From Rhodococcus ruber NBRC 15591 (GTDB taxonomy: Bacteria; Actinomycetota; Actinomycetes; Mycobacteriales; Mycobacteriaceae), in assembly GCF_001894945.1 (NCBI RefSeq), contig NZ_BCXE01000025.1:108422-172421 (forward strand): DNA of 64,000 nt. The letters are read 5' to 3'. The notes beneath the pieces were generated by a model. It was given only the letters and a program-made list of their open reading frames with translations, was not told the DNA's origin and did no database searches. Position numbers and translations under genes: made by a program. Every line of letters starts with the position of its first letter. Position 1 is the first letter of the stretch. Positions 42,045 through 50,489 of the stretch are shown in pieces.

Positions 42045-42062
42045 TGAAGATTTCCTGAAGAA
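42045..42062 (+). promoter_or_regulatory. CopR-type box (TGAAGAT-N4-TGAAGAA)
   Basis: Half-sites at 42045 and 42056, 11 bp apart, in the 444-bp gap between the DUF305 gene and the divergent SHOCT gene. It could serve either gene. The rest of this gap holds a second box and nothing else I can identify. Confidence 0.7.
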
Positions 42063-42096
42063 CTCCACCCGGGCGTCCGAGCGGCCGTCACCGGAG

Positions 42097-42114
42097 TTCT
42101 TGAGCAGATCTTCA
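42097..42114 (-). promoter_or_regulatory. CopR-type box, one half-site degenerate
   Basis: On the minus strand TGAAGAT and TCAAGAA, 11 bp apart. It is oriented opposite to the box at 42045, as expected for a divergent promoter pair. Confidence 0.6.
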
Positions 42115-42265
42115 CGAAAACGACGGAGAAGAACGCACCCGGGCCGGGCACCGTGGACAGCGCAGAACCGGGATCGCGCCGCTGAGCACGGGACCGGCAC
42201 TGTGGGCCCTGTGCGGGGGCCGGACAGTCGGTGCACGGGCACCGACCGAGGAAGGGTGGTTGACG

Positions 42266-42532
42266 ATGATGTTCTGGTACGGCGACGGCATGAGCGGTTG
42301 GGGTTATGTGCTCATGACAGTCGGGATGGTGGCGTTCTGGGCCCTGGTGATCGTCGGAATCGTGATGCTGGTGCGCGCCGCGGCTCCCCGGTCGACACCG
42401 CCCCCGTCGGGCTATGCCCCGACGCCGGAAGAGGTCGTAGCCATGCGCTTCGCCCGGGGCGAGATCGACGAGGACGAATACCGGCGCCGTCTCGACGCCT
42501 TGCACACCCATCGTCCGGACCCGAAAGCGTGA
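42266..42532 (+). CDS. SHOCT-domain small membrane protein 1
   Basis: An 88-residue protein: a Met/Trp/Gly-rich N-terminus (MMFWYGDGMSGWGYVLM), a membrane helix (VAFWALVIVGIVMLV) and a C-terminal SHOCT motif (MRFARGEIDEDEYRRRLDAL). SHOCT proteins are common small partners of transport and stress systems and may promote oligomerisation. It is a paralogue of the protein at 49352-49582. AGGAAGG precedes the start; TTG 42260 is an alternative. Divergent from the DUF305 gene behind two CopR-type boxes. Confidence 0.85.
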   Translation: MMFWYGDGMSGWGYVLMTVGMVAFWALVIVGIVMLVRAAAPRSTPPPSGYAPTPEEVVAMRFARGEIDEDEYRRRLDALHTHRPDPKA

Positions 42533-42595
42533 CCCCTGCAATCGGATTCGATCGCTCCGCCCACGTCCGCTGCGCAGGGACCGGAAGCGGCGGTG

Positions 42596-42715
42596 TCAGC
42601 GACGGTAGTGGCGACCGGTGGAGTCGTCGGTGACCAGGCGGTACAGCACATAGACCGAGAACCAGACGATCAGCACGGCCACCAGCACGAGCGCGATCTC
42701 GTATACGAGGACCAC
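42596..42715 (-). CDS. 39-residue single-pass membrane protein
   Basis: A GTG-initiated frame whose product has one hydrophobic helix (IALVLVAVLIVWFSVYVLY) followed by a short polar tail (RLVTDDSTGRHYRR). A TAGAAT -10 lies seven bases before the start, so a leaderless transcript is likely. It is located just downstream of the P-type ATPase on the same strand and may be a small partner of it. No family known to me. Confidence 0.5.
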   Translation of the reverse strand: MVLVYEIALVLVAVLIVWFSVYVLYRLVTDDSTGRHYRR

Positions 42716-42722
42716 ACCACCG

Positions 42723-42728
42723 ATTCTA
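42723..42728 (-). promoter_or_regulatory. -10 element TAGAAT for the 39-residue protein
   Basis: On the minus strand TAGAAT is followed by seven bases and the GTG start, matching the leaderless pattern also seen at 35102. Confidence 0.5.
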
Positions 42729-42781
42729 CCGCCACGCCGGCCCACCCGACTTCTCGTCGGTGCCCACTGATGCACCGGCAC

Positions 42782-42817
42782 CCCGAAAAGGATCAGCGGC
42801 CCGAAAAGGATCAGCGG
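42782..42817. repeat. 18-bp perfect tandem duplication at the ATPase stop codon
   Basis: Two copies of CCCGAAAAGGATCAGCGG, at 42782 and 42800. The second contains the ATPase stop (42811-42813 on the minus strand), so the first duplicates the 3' end outside the gene. Confidence 0.85.
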
Positions 42818-45249
42818 CGCGGACTGGTGGGAATCGGCTCCGGCGCCGGGCGCGGGGCCGGCTGCTCCTGCGGTGGGGACGGCAGTTGCAGCCGCTTGAG
42901 CATCAGCGCGTTGACCGCGACGATCAGACTCGAGCCGGACATCGACAGCGCCGCGATCTCCGGGCGGAGCACCAGTCCGAAGGCGGGTTCGAACACGCCG
43001 GCGGCGATCGGCAGCGCAATGGTGTTGTAACCGATCGCCCAACCGAGATTCTGCCGCATCTTGCGCAAGGTGCCGCGGCCGATGCGCAGCGCGATCGGCA
43101 CATCCAGCGGGTCCGAACGCATCAGCACCAGGTCGGCGGTTTCGATCGCGACATCGGTGCCGGCACCGATGGCAATGCCCAGATCCGCCTGCGCAAGGGC
43201 CGGGGCATCGTTGACACCGTCGCCGACCATCGCGACCTTCTTCCCGCCGCGTTGCAGTTCGGCGATCTTGTCGGCCTTGTCACCGGGCAGCACCTCGGCG
43301 ATGACGGTGTCGATGCCCAACTGCCCGGCGATACGCCGGGCCGTGGCCTCGTTGTCGCCGGAGAGCATGACCACCTCGATGCCGAGATCGTGCAGCGACG
43401 CCACCGCCTCGGCCGAGGTCTCCCGGGCGGCGTCGGCCAGGGCGACCACCCCGACGCCGCGGCCGTCGACCGCCACGAGCACCGCGGTACGCCCGGTCGA
43501 GGCCAGCTGGTCGCGCCGGTCCGTCAACGCGCCGAAGTCGACGTTCTCGGCCACCATCAGCTTGCGGTTGCCCACGGCCACCCGCCGGCCCGCCACCTCG
43601 GCGACCGCGCCGTGACCGGGCACGTTGCGGAAGTGCCCCAACGACACCTCTGGAATGTCACGGGCGGTCGCGTAGCGCACGATCGCCCCCGCCAGGGGAT
43701 GCTCCGATTCGCGTTCGACCGCGGTCACCAAGGCCAGCATCTCGTCCTCCGGCAGCCCGTCGGCCACGACGTCGGTGACCTCCGGCTCGCCCTTGGTCAA
43801 GGTGCCGGTCTTGTCCATCACGACCGTGTCGATCCGCGCCGAGGTCTCGAGGGCGGTGGCGTTCTTGAACAGCACGCCGCGCTTGGCGCCCAGGCCGGTG
43901 CCGACCATGATCGCCGTCGGGGTGGCCAGCCCCAGCGCGTCGGGGCAGGTGATCACCACGACGGTGATCGCGAACAGCAGCGCCCTCTGCACGTCACCGT
44001 CGACGAGCCACCACACCAGGAAGGTGCTCACCCCGCCGATCAGGGCGACCAAGACCAGCCAGAACGCGGCCCGATCGGCCAGGCGCTGACCGGGCGCCTT
44101 CGAGTTCTGCGCCTCCTGCACCAGGGCGACGATCTGGGCGAGGGCCGTGTCGGAGCCGACCTTGGTCGCCCGGACCCGCAGGGTGCCGGTGGTGTTGATC
44201 GACGCACCGATCACCTCCGCGCCTTCGGCCTTGGTCACCGGCAGGGACTCACCGGTGACCATCGACTCGTCGACCTCGGAGCTGCCCTCGACGACGACAC
44301 CGTCGACCGGGATCTTCGCCCCCGGCCGGATCAGCAGCAGATCCCCGACCACGACCTCGGCGGTGGGGACCTCCACCGGCTCACCGCCGCGCAGCACCAC
44401 CGCCTTCGGGGGCGCGAGTTCGAGCAGGGTGCGGATGGCATCGTTGGCGCCGCCGCGAGCACGCATCTCGAACCAGTGCCCGAGCAACACGAAACTCGCC
44501 AGCACGGAAGCGGCCTCGTAGAACACCTCGCCGCCGCCGGTCAGGGTCACGCCCACGCTGTAGAGCCAGCCGGCGCCGATGGCGACGGCGACGAGCACCA
44601 TCATGTCCAGGGTCCGGGCCTTCAGAGCCCGGTAGGCGCCGTCGAAGAAGATCCAGGACGAATAGAAGATCACCGGCAGGCTCAGCACCAGGGCGAACAC
44701 GTCGTCGCGCAACCCGAAAGGCGCCGGCGTCGTGAAACCGAACATGTCGCGGCCCATCGGCGACCACAACATGATCGGAATCGACAGCGCCAGCGCCACC
44801 AGGAACCGGTTGCGCATGTCCCGAACCATCGCATCCATCGACATCCCCGCATGCCCGCCGTGACCCATCATCTCCTGGGCGGAGCGGGTGCCGTGCTCGG
44901 CGTGGGGGCGGTGCTCCTTCCCGGCAGGTCCCTGTTGTTCGACGTGGCTGTGCGCCGCCGGGTGCGGGGGATGTGCGGGTGCGCCGGGGCCGGGAGCCGG
45001 TTCGCTCATCGGGTCGCACACGTGCTCGGGCACCGACCGTCCGGCGCAGTGATAGCCGCAGTCCCGCACCCACCCCGACAGCTCCACCACCGACGTGCGG
45101 TCGGAGTCGTAGGTGACAGTGGCGGTCTGATTCACCGCATTCGCCTCCACCGCGGACACCCCCGGTCGGCGCAGCAAGGTGGATTCGATGGCCGACGTCG
45201 ACGTCGCCCAGTGCAGGCCGCCTACTTCCAGAACGGTGGTTCGGTTCAT
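42811..45249 (-). CDS. P1B-type heavy-metal ATPase with CPD motif (copper exporter)
   Basis: An 812-residue P-type ATPase. The N-terminal HMA-like domain lacks CxxC (GGLHWATS where GMTCxSC is usual) and is followed by a His/Met-rich region ([25 protein letters not shown]). Core motifs are TGESLP, the phosphorylated Asp479 in [18 protein letters not shown] (HP motif), and [12 protein letters not shown]. The membrane metal motif reads C435-P-D instead of CPC or CPH. The His-rich start suits CopB-like Cu(II) or Cu(I) export, but CPD leaves specificity open. A CopR-type box lies 160 bp upstream. Confidence 0.9.
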   Translation of the reverse strand: MNRTTVLEVGGLHWATSTSAIESTLLRRPGVSAVEANAVNQTATVTYDSDRTSVVELSGWVRDCGYHCAGRSVPEHVCDPMSEPAPGPGAPAHPPHPAAHSHVEQQGPAGKEHRPHAEHGTRSAQEMMGHGGHAGMSMDAMVRDMRNRFLVALALSIPIMLWSPMGRDMFGFTTPAPFGLRDDVFALVLSLPVIFYSSWIFFDGAYRALKARTLDMMVLVAVAIGAGWLYSVGVTLTGGGEVFYEAASVLASFVLLGHWFEMRARGGANDAIRTLLELAPPKAVVLRGGEPVEVPTAEVVVGDLLLIRPGAKIPVDGVVVEGSSEVDESMVTGESLPVTKAEGAEVIGASINTTGTLRVRATKVGSDTALAQIVALVQEAQNSKAPGQRLADRAAFWLVLVALIGGVSTFLVWWLVDGDVQRALLFAITVVVITCPDALGLATPTAIMVGTGLGAKRGVLFKNATALETSARIDTVVMDKTGTLTKGEPEVTDVVADGLPEDEMLALVTAVERESEHPLAGAIVRYATARDIPEVSLGHFRNVPGHGAVAEVAGRRVAVGNRKLMVAENVDFGALTDRRDQLASTGRTAVLVAVDGRGVGVVALADAARETSAEAVASLHDLGIEVVMLSGDNEATARRIAGQLGIDTVIAEVLPGDKADKIAELQRGGKKVAMVGDGVNDAPALAQADLGIAIGAGTDVAIETADLVLMRSDPLDVPIALRIGRGTLRKMRQNLGWAIGYNTIALPIAAGVFEPAFGLVLRPEIAALSMSGSSLIVAVNALMLKRLQLPSPPQEQPAPRPAPEPIPTSPRR

Positions 45250-45408
45250 ACGATCCGGTCCCTCCCTCTCATGGCCGGGCACGCAATGCCCGCCCTCTGC
45301 GCGGTGCGATGCTCCGATACCGCTACCGATGGTCGGCACCGATACACGCTCGTCGCCGACCGTGTCCGAGTCTGCTCGGCCCCGCCGTGGCATCTTCTGG
45401 CGGTTGGA

Positions 45409-45426
45409 TGAAGATTCGTTGAAGAA
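45409..45426 (+). promoter_or_regulatory. CopR-type box (TGAAGAT-N4-TGAAGAA)
   Basis: Half-sites at 45409 and 45420, 11 bp apart, in the gap between the beta-propeller stop and the ATPase start. Only the ATPase can be the target in this gap. Confidence 0.75.
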
Positions 45427-45440
45427 CTCCGGGTCTCGGG

Positions 45441-46628
45441 TCAGGGTCCGTGTTCGTCCGAATGCTCTCGCTCGGCCCCCTCGTCGGTGCCGTGACCGGG
45501 GGTGGTCGACGTGGGAAGCGGTAACTGGGTGCGGCTGCCGGCCACCGCAGGCGAGCGGGGAGAGAAACTGACCCCGTTGGGCCGCTCGCCCACCGGCACG
45601 GTCGCCACCACGGACAGGCTGGGCAGATCGACCACGGACACCGTGTCGTCGTAAGTGTTCGTCACCCACGCCCGCGTACCCGAGGGATCGATCACCACCC
45701 CGTGCGGACCGGCGCCGGTGCCGACCGCCCCGCGGATCGTCATCTCGGCTGTATCGATCACCGAGAGGGTGCTCCCGGGCTGCTGCCGGGTGCCCTGGTC
45801 TGCGGAGACCACGGTCTTCTCGTCCGGGGACAGGTACAGCTGCACGGGCGCGGCCGGCACCGGAGCGGCACCCACGACCAGGCGGGCAGCGAGATCCACC
45901 TTGACCACCGCGGCCGGCTCGGTGGTCCCGGCGTAGGCGAACCGTCCGTCGCCGGTGACCGCGACCTGAGCCGGGGCGGCGCCGACGGGTACCGCCCCGA
46001 TGGCCCGATCGGCGGCCGGGTCGATCACGTGCACCACGCCGGCTGCGGTGTCGGCGACCACGATCACCGAGCCGCCGGCCGCGGGCCGCAGACCGTGCGG
46101 CATCCCGCCGAGCTCGATTCGCCCTGCCGGCTGCAGTCCGGGGGTCGCGAACACCGAGACCGTGCCGTTCCCCGCATCGGTGACGTACACCTTGCCGTTG
46201 GGTGCGTCGATCACGTGTGCCGGCGCTGCACCGGTGGGCGCGACGGCGCGCACCGCATAGGTGGCGGGATCGATCTCGATCACCCGGTCGTCACCGCTGA
46301 CGGTGTACACGGTCGCACCGTCGCGCCCGACCTGAACATTGTGCGGGGAGTCCACCCCGGTCACGGTCGTCACCACCTCGTCGGTGGCCGCGTCCAGGAC
46401 CGTGAGGCTGTTGCCGTCCTCGTCGGCGACCCACACCGACCCGGTCACAGGCCCGGGCGGGCCGGAGGTGGCCGCCGTCGAGGCCGGACCCGGGGTGGGA
46501 CCGCTTTCCTCGGAACACCCTGCCAGCGCCACCGCCGTGAGAAAGACCGTGGCGGTCACCGCACTCCGGCGCCGACGTCGGGACCGAAGAGACGGTCGGG
46601 ACGCAACCGGCTCACCGATGACGTTCAC
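45441..46628 (-). CDS. YncE-like beta-propeller lipoprotein
   Basis: A 395-residue lipoprotein (lipobox LAGC) with a seven-bladed YVTN/YncE propeller: repeated segments such as [33 protein letters not shown] and [17 protein letters not shown]. The tail is His/Glu/Asp-rich ([10 protein letters not shown]). Function in copper clusters is unknown; it may bind periplasmic copper or a partner. The start is GTG 46628 behind GGAGG, 30 bp after the preceding small gene, so it belongs to the operon starting at 47113. Confidence 0.85.
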   Translation of the reverse strand: MNVIGEPVASRPSLRSRRRRRSAVTATVFLTAVALAGCSEESGPTPGPASTAATSGPPGPVTGSVWVADEDGNSLTVLDAATDEVVTTVTGVDSPHNVQVGRDGATVYTVSGDDRVIEIDPATYAVRAVAPTGAAPAHVIDAPNGKVYVTDAGNGTVSVFATPGLQPAGRIELGGMPHGLRPAAGGSVIVVADTAAGVVHVIDPAADRAIGAVPVGAAPAQVAVTGDGRFAYAGTTEPAAVVKVDLAARLVVGAAPVPAAPVQLYLSPDEKTVVSADQGTRQQPGSTLSVIDTAEMTIRGAVGTGAGPHGVVIDPSGTRAWVTNTYDDTVSVVDLPSLSVVATVPVGERPNGVSFSPRSPAVAGSRTQLPLPTSTTPGHGTDEGAEREHSDEHGP

Positions 46629-46658
46629 CTTGCACCTCCGGCAGCAGTTCGGGGACGG

Positions 46659-46910
46659 TCAATGGCGGTGACTGCCGGCTGAGGCCATCATCATCGCCAT
46701 CATCGCCACGCAGACGACCGCGAACACGAGCCCGCCGACGCTCACATTTCCGGTCACTACCAGCACCCCGGCAATGATCAACATCGGTACGCAGCAGACG
46801 AGCATCATCCAGCGGTGACGGATCCGTCCCCCGGTGCCCGCCGGTTCCGTCGGGGGGTCGGAGGCCACCGATTCCCTGGGACGCCAGTCGTGTGCGTTCG
46901 TCTCGTTCAT
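46659..46910 (-). CDS. Small membrane protein with Met/His-rich tail (DUF2933-like)
   Basis: An 83-residue protein with a polar N-terminus and two adjoining hydrophobic helices (WMMLVCCVPMLIIAGVLVV and VGGLVFAVVCVAMMAMMMA), ending SAGSHRH. The CC-P pair and Met-run could bind copper inside the membrane. It resembles DUF2933 small proteins found beside metal efflux genes; that link is tentative. Its ATG overlaps the upstream gene's stop as ATGA. Confidence 0.7.
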   Translation of the reverse strand: MNETNAHDWRPRESVASDPPTEPAGTGGRIRHRWMMLVCCVPMLIIAGVLVVTGNVSVGGLVFAVVCVAMMAMMMASAGSHRH

Positions 46911-47113
46911 CGCGATTCCGTCCTCGACGACGTCGGCACGCAGCTGAACTCGTGGTACAGCGGCCAGTGTCCGATCGCTGCGGTGACCGGCAGGTCCACC
47001 CCGGCCGCCGGCGGCAGCACCGCCGGCACGACGGTCCATCCGGTGGCGCCGCCGAGGAACATCCGCCCCACGCGTTCGACTCCGGTGATGTTCACTCCCG
47101 GCGCGTCGACCAT
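46907..47113 (-). CDS. 68-residue protein of unknown function, first gene of the propeller operon
   Basis: An ATG behind a perfect GAGGAGG opens 69 codons. The product is soluble-looking, hydrophobic in the middle (TGWTVVPAVLPPAAGVDL) with a C-terminal HWPLYHEFSCVP segment. No family is recognised. It overlaps the next gene by 4 bp and is preceded by a CopR-type box 93 bp upstream. Confidence 0.65.
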   Translation of the reverse strand: MVDAPGVNITGVERVGRMFLGGATGWTVVPAVLPPAAGVDLPVTAAIGHWPLYHEFSCVPTSSRTESR

Positions 47114-47205
47114 CTCGCCTCCTCGGATCGGCGATGTGCGGGTGGAAGTACCACGCCCACCGATGACTCTTCCGGTCCCGGTACGTGTTTCGGCTGGCGG
47201 TTCCG

Positions 47206-47223
47206 TGAAGATCGGTTGAAGAT
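47206..47223 (+). promoter_or_regulatory. CopR-type box (TGAAGAT-N4-TGAAGAT)
   Basis: Perfect half-sites at 47206 and 47217, 11 bp apart. It lies upstream of the leftward operon 47113 to 45441 and downstream of the 149-residue membrane protein gene. Confidence 0.75.
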
Positions 47224-47284
47224 TCGGAGGTGGGCATCGCAGGTGGCCCGGACCCGTACCGGCCGATCCTGCGGTGCCAGTTGC

Positions 47285-47734
47285 TCAACCGCCGTGGTGT
47301 TCGCCGTGGTCGGCCGGAACGGTGGAGGTCGGCACCGGACTCGGTCCCGGCGCCGGATCGGGATCCGAGCGGCCGGTCAGGGCCGGTCCGATCACGAACG
47401 CCGACAACGCGAACATCACCGCGAACACCACCAGGGCGATCGTTGGGGCCTTCCAGGTGGCGAACCGCCGATACAGTCGGCGCAGCAACGGAATCGAGAG
47501 CACCACCCCGAGGGCGAAGAACAACAGGTTGCCCCCGGCTCCGGTGACCAGCGCGGCGCCGGCGATCAGGCCCACGTGATGCAGCACGTGCGGCACGAGC
47601 CCCATCACCGCGCCGAGGGTCGCGGACACGGCGTTCCAGGCTGCGGCCAGCGGACGCTTGTGTGACGGCAGGGCCGCCGAGGGGATACTCGTGGCTTCGG
47701 CGGTGCCGGGACGGTCACCGGGAGGAGTTGTCAT
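47285..47734 (-). CDS. Membrane protein of the copper cluster, function unknown
   Basis: A 149-residue protein with three hydrophobic helices (VMGLVPHVLHHVGLIAGAAL, LLFFALGVVLSIPLL, TIALVVFAVMFALSAFVI). HVLHHVG in the first helix and a DHGEHHGG tail offer His ligands. Proteins with the HVLHHVG motif recur next to multicopper oxidases. ATG 47734 lies behind GGAG, 30 bp after the oxidase stop, so it is the third gene of the operon that starts at 49582. Confidence 0.75.
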   Translation of the reverse strand: MTTPPGDRPGTAEATSIPSAALPSHKRPLAAAWNAVSATLGAVMGLVPHVLHHVGLIAGAALVTGAGGNLLFFALGVVLSIPLLRRLYRRFATWKAPTIALVVFAVMFALSAFVIGPALTGRSDPDPAPGPSPVPTSTVPADHGEHHGG

Positions 47735-47764
47735 ACGCAGGCTCCGTTGTCTCCAGGCGCTTCT

Positions 47765-49294
47765 TCAGGCGCGGTAGGACAGGGTCGTCATCATCCCGGC
47801 TTCCTGGTGGTAGGCGTTGTGGCAGTGCAGGGCCCACTGGCCGGGGTTGTCGGCGTCGAACTCGATCTCCACGGTCTGCATCGGGCGCACCGTCACGGTG
47901 TCCTTGCGGGCTCCGCCGTCGACCAGGGCGAAGGTGTGGCCGTGCAGGTGCATCGGATGGAACATGTCGGACATGTTCCGCAGCCGCATCCGCACCCGTT
48001 GTCCCTCGGCGACGGTCAGCGGCGCGGCGTCGGGGAAGGTGGCGCCGTTGAGCATCCACCGGTACGGCATCATCGTGCCGCCCATGTCGACGCTCAGGTA
48101 GTTGTCGTGGGAGCGTCGGGGCAGGCGAACCTGCTCGGCCGGGGACAGGTCGGTACCGAGCAGCACCAGTCGATCCAGCTCGTCGGGCCGGGTATCGGTG
48201 GTGGCTGTCCCGGCGGCGGTGCGCACAACGGCCACCGCATGACCGGGTTTGCCTTCGGCGTCGGCGAAGAGCGGGAACACCCCGTCGGCGAGGGTGACCA
48301 GCACATCCAACCGTTCGCCCATGCCGAGCAACACCGCGTCGGTGTCGACCGGTGTCACAGGAAAGGCGTCGCTGTGGGTGACGGTCATCGCATGTCCGCC
48401 GAGCCCGACGCGAAAGGCGGTGTCCGAGGCGGCATTGACCAGCCGGATCCGCACCCGCTGTCCCGGCGCGGCGGTCAAGGTCACCGGGTCGACAGGGGTG
48501 CGGCCGTTGAGCAGGTAGTACGGGTAGTTCACATCGCCGGCGCCGCCGAGCAGGTCCGAGCGCATGCTCTCTGCACCCATCATCGAGCCCATGTCGCCCA
48601 TCGCGCCGTGGTCCATCATCGAGCCCATCCCACCCGTGCGGGGGGCGGGCCGGCCGGGGGCCGGCATGCCGAGCTCGCGGGCGACATCCTCGGGGGTTCG
48701 ACCGGTGCCGTCGACCCAGTCGTCGAGCACGACGACCCATTCGTCGTCGTAACCGCCTGGCTCGGCCGGATCGTCGATCACCACCACTCCGTACAGTCCG
48801 CGGTCGAGTTGCAGCCCGCTGTGCGAGTGGTAGAAGTAGGTGCCTGGGTGCGGGGCGGTGAATTCGTACGTGAACGACTCCCCGGCCGTGATGGGCTGCT
48901 GCGTGAGTCCCGGGACCCCGTCCATGTCGTTGCTCATCGCGATGCCGTGGAAGTGGATGCTGGTGTCGACGTCGAGCCGATTGTCGACCTGCACTCGCAG
49001 CAGATCTCCGGCTCCGGCTCGCAGCAGCGGACCGGGCAACGAGTCACCGTATCCCCAGGTCGACACCACCGCACCGCCGAGTTCGACCTGCACCGGCCGC
49101 GCTGTCACCTGCGCGGCGACCACCGTCTGCCCTGCGGTACGGCGCTGGGCCTCGAGCCGGCGCACCACCTCGGCACTCGGCCCGACCGGATCTCCCGCCA
49201 CACCGGGGCGGGCGCAGCCGGTCAGCCCACCGAGGGCCATCGCCCCGGCGGCTGCGGACGCACCGAGCAGAAACGAACGGCGGGACATCTGCAT
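47765..49294 (-). CDS. Multicopper oxidase (CueO/MmcO type)
   Basis: A 509-residue three-domain multicopper oxidase. The N-terminus has a Tat motif (SRRSFLLG) and a lipobox (LTGC), so it is probably exported by Tat and anchored. Copper ligands are visible in order: HFHG, FYHSHSG, HPMHLHGH and HCHNAYHQEAGM, which supply type 1, 2 and 3 sites. A Met-rich insert (TGGMGSMMDHGAMGDMGSMM) after domain 1 is the kind that binds extra Cu(I), as in CueO. It probably oxidises toxic Cu(I). AGGAG lies before ATG 49294. Confidence 0.93.
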   Translation of the reverse strand: MQMSRRSFLLGASAAAGAMALGGLTGCARPGVAGDPVGPSAEVVRRLEAQRRTAGQTVVAAQVTARPVQVELGGAVVSTWGYGDSLPGPLLRAGAGDLLRVQVDNRLDVDTSIHFHGIAMSNDMDGVPGLTQQPITAGESFTYEFTAPHPGTYFYHSHSGLQLDRGLYGVVVIDDPAEPGGYDDEWVVVLDDWVDGTGRTPEDVARELGMPAPGRPAPRTGGMGSMMDHGAMGDMGSMMGAESMRSDLLGGAGDVNYPYYLLNGRTPVDPVTLTAAPGQRVRIRLVNAASDTAFRVGLGGHAMTVTHSDAFPVTPVDTDAVLLGMGERLDVLVTLADGVFPLFADAEGKPGHAVAVVRTAAGTATTDTRPDELDRLVLLGTDLSPAEQVRLPRRSHDNYLSVDMGGTMMPYRWMLNGATFPDAAPLTVAEGQRVRMRLRNMSDMFHPMHLHGHTFALVDGGARKDTVTVRPMQTVEIEFDADNPGQWALHCHNAYHQEAGMMTTLSYRA

Positions 49295-49351
49295 CACACG
49301 ATCTCCTGGATCGACTGGCGACGACAACGCACGACACGGGGTCGGCGCCAC

Positions 49352-49582
49352 TCACGGTTGGGGACGCAGGGCCCGACGCCGGGCCCGGTACTCCTCGGCG
49401 TCGATCTCGCCCCGGGCGAACCGGTCGTCGAGGACGCGCAGTGGATCCCCCGATGTCGGGCGCGGTGGCTTACCGGTGCGGAACACTGCGGCGATGCCGA
49501 AGACCACCAGGGCCCAGAAACCGATCATCACCAGCCCCATGACCATCCAGCCGGCCCAGCCCATCGCACCCGTACCCCACAT
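49352..49582 (-). CDS. SHOCT-domain small membrane protein 2
   Basis: A 76-residue paralogue of the protein at 42266: MWGTGAMGWAGWMVMG, a membrane helix (MIGFWALVVFGIAAVF) and SHOCT motif (DDRFARGEIDAEEYRARRRAL). It precedes the multicopper oxidase on the same strand by 57 bp. GGGAG lies before the ATG; a GTG one codon upstream is an alternative. The CopR-type box at 49657 lies between it and the divergent regulator. Confidence 0.85.
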   Translation of the reverse strand: MWGTGAMGWAGWMVMGLVMIGFWALVVFGIAAVFRTGKPPRPTSGDPLRVLDDRFARGEIDAEEYRARRRALRPQP

Positions 49583-49656
49583 CACGGCTGCTCCCTTCTC
49601 GAAAGTCTCGCATCCGAGTCTGGGTGCGTTACCCGACGCCGGGGGTGGGGGTTCGA

Positions 49657-49674
49657 TGAAGGTTCGCTGAAGAA
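49657..49674 (+). promoter_or_regulatory. CopR-type box (TGAAGGT-N4-TGAAGAA), shared divergent promoter
   Basis: Half-sites at 49657 and 49668, 11 bp apart. It ends 38 bp before the copR start and 75 bp from the divergent SHOCT gene, so it probably controls both the oxidase operon and copR itself. Confidence 0.75.
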
Positions 49675-49712
49675 CGTCGCCACCAGCCTGCTGCGACGGC
49701 CACGATAGGACC

Positions 49713-50489
49713 ATGGCCTCCGGTTCCGATCAGCTCGTCCCTGTACCCGCCGCGACCGCACCGGGCCCCCCGACCGGTCTGCGGGCGCTGGTCGTCGAAG
49801 ACGAAATGGCGCTGGCCACGGTGGTAGGCACCTACCTCGAACGCGCCGGCTTCGAGATCACGCTCGTACACGACGGGCTCGCTGCCGTCGAGCGTGCCCG
49901 CCAGGTCGATCCGGATGTCGTGGTGCTCGATCTGGGGTTGCCGCGTCTGGACGGGATCGAGGTGTGCCGGCAGCTGCGCACGTTCTCCGATGCCTATGTC
50001 GTGATGCTCACCGCCCGCGCCGACGAGATCGACACCCTCGTGGGGCTCTCGGTCGGCGCCGACGACTACATGACCAAACCCTTCAGCCCCCGCGAACTCA
50101 TCGCCCGCATCCAGGCAATGCTGCGTCGCCCCCGGCCCTCGACCGGCGACAGCATTGCGTCTGCGTCGTCCGGCGCCGACACCGGCCGCCGTACCTTCGG
50201 ATCATTGACCCTCGATGCCGCCGGACGCGAGGTGTGGGTCGACGGCGTCCCGATCGCATTGACCCGCACCGAATTCGACATCCTCGCTGCGCTGTCGGCG
50301 CACCCCCACGTCGTGTTCACCCGGGCGCAGCTCATCACCGCGGTGTGGGGGCCGAGCTGGGTCGGTGACGAACACCTGGTCGACGTGCACATCGGGCATC
50401 TGCGTCGCAAGCTCGGTGACGACGCCACCCGCGGGGTGTTCGTCCGCACCGTGCGTGGGGTCGGATACCGCATGGGAGCCGGGCAATGA
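49713..50489 (+). CDS. copR: OmpR-type response regulator CopR
   Basis: A 258-residue response regulator. The receiver domain has VVEDE (about 27-31) and phosphoacceptor Asp73 in VVLDLGLPRLDG, with Lys in TKPFSPREL. The C-terminal winged helix is of OmpR/PhoB type (LTRTEFDILAALSAHPH, TRAQLITAVWG, DVHIGHLRRKLG, VRTVRGVGYRMG). OmpR-type dimers bind direct repeats 10-11 bp apart, which fits the boxes found across the region. It overlaps copS by ATGA. The adjoining genes and box sequence match the C. glutamicum CopRS system. Confidence 0.88.
   Translation: MASGSDQLVPVPAATAPGPPTGLRALVVEDEMALATVVGTYLERAGFEITLVHDGLAAVERARQVDPDVVVLDLGLPRLDGIEVCRQLRTFSDAYVVMLTARADEIDTLVGLSVGADDYMTKPFSPRELIARIQAMLRRPRPSTGDSIASASSGADTGRRTFGSLTLDAAGREVWVDGVPIALTRTEFDILAALSAHPHVVFTRAQLITAVWGPSWVGDEHLVDVHIGHLRRKLGDDATRGVFVRTVRGVGYRMGAGQ

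Noticed and set aside
42716..43042. N-terminal extension of the 39-residue protein up to 43042
   Set aside because: It lies antisense to nothing useful but overlaps the ATPase C-terminus in another frame, and the leaderless promoter places the start at 42715.
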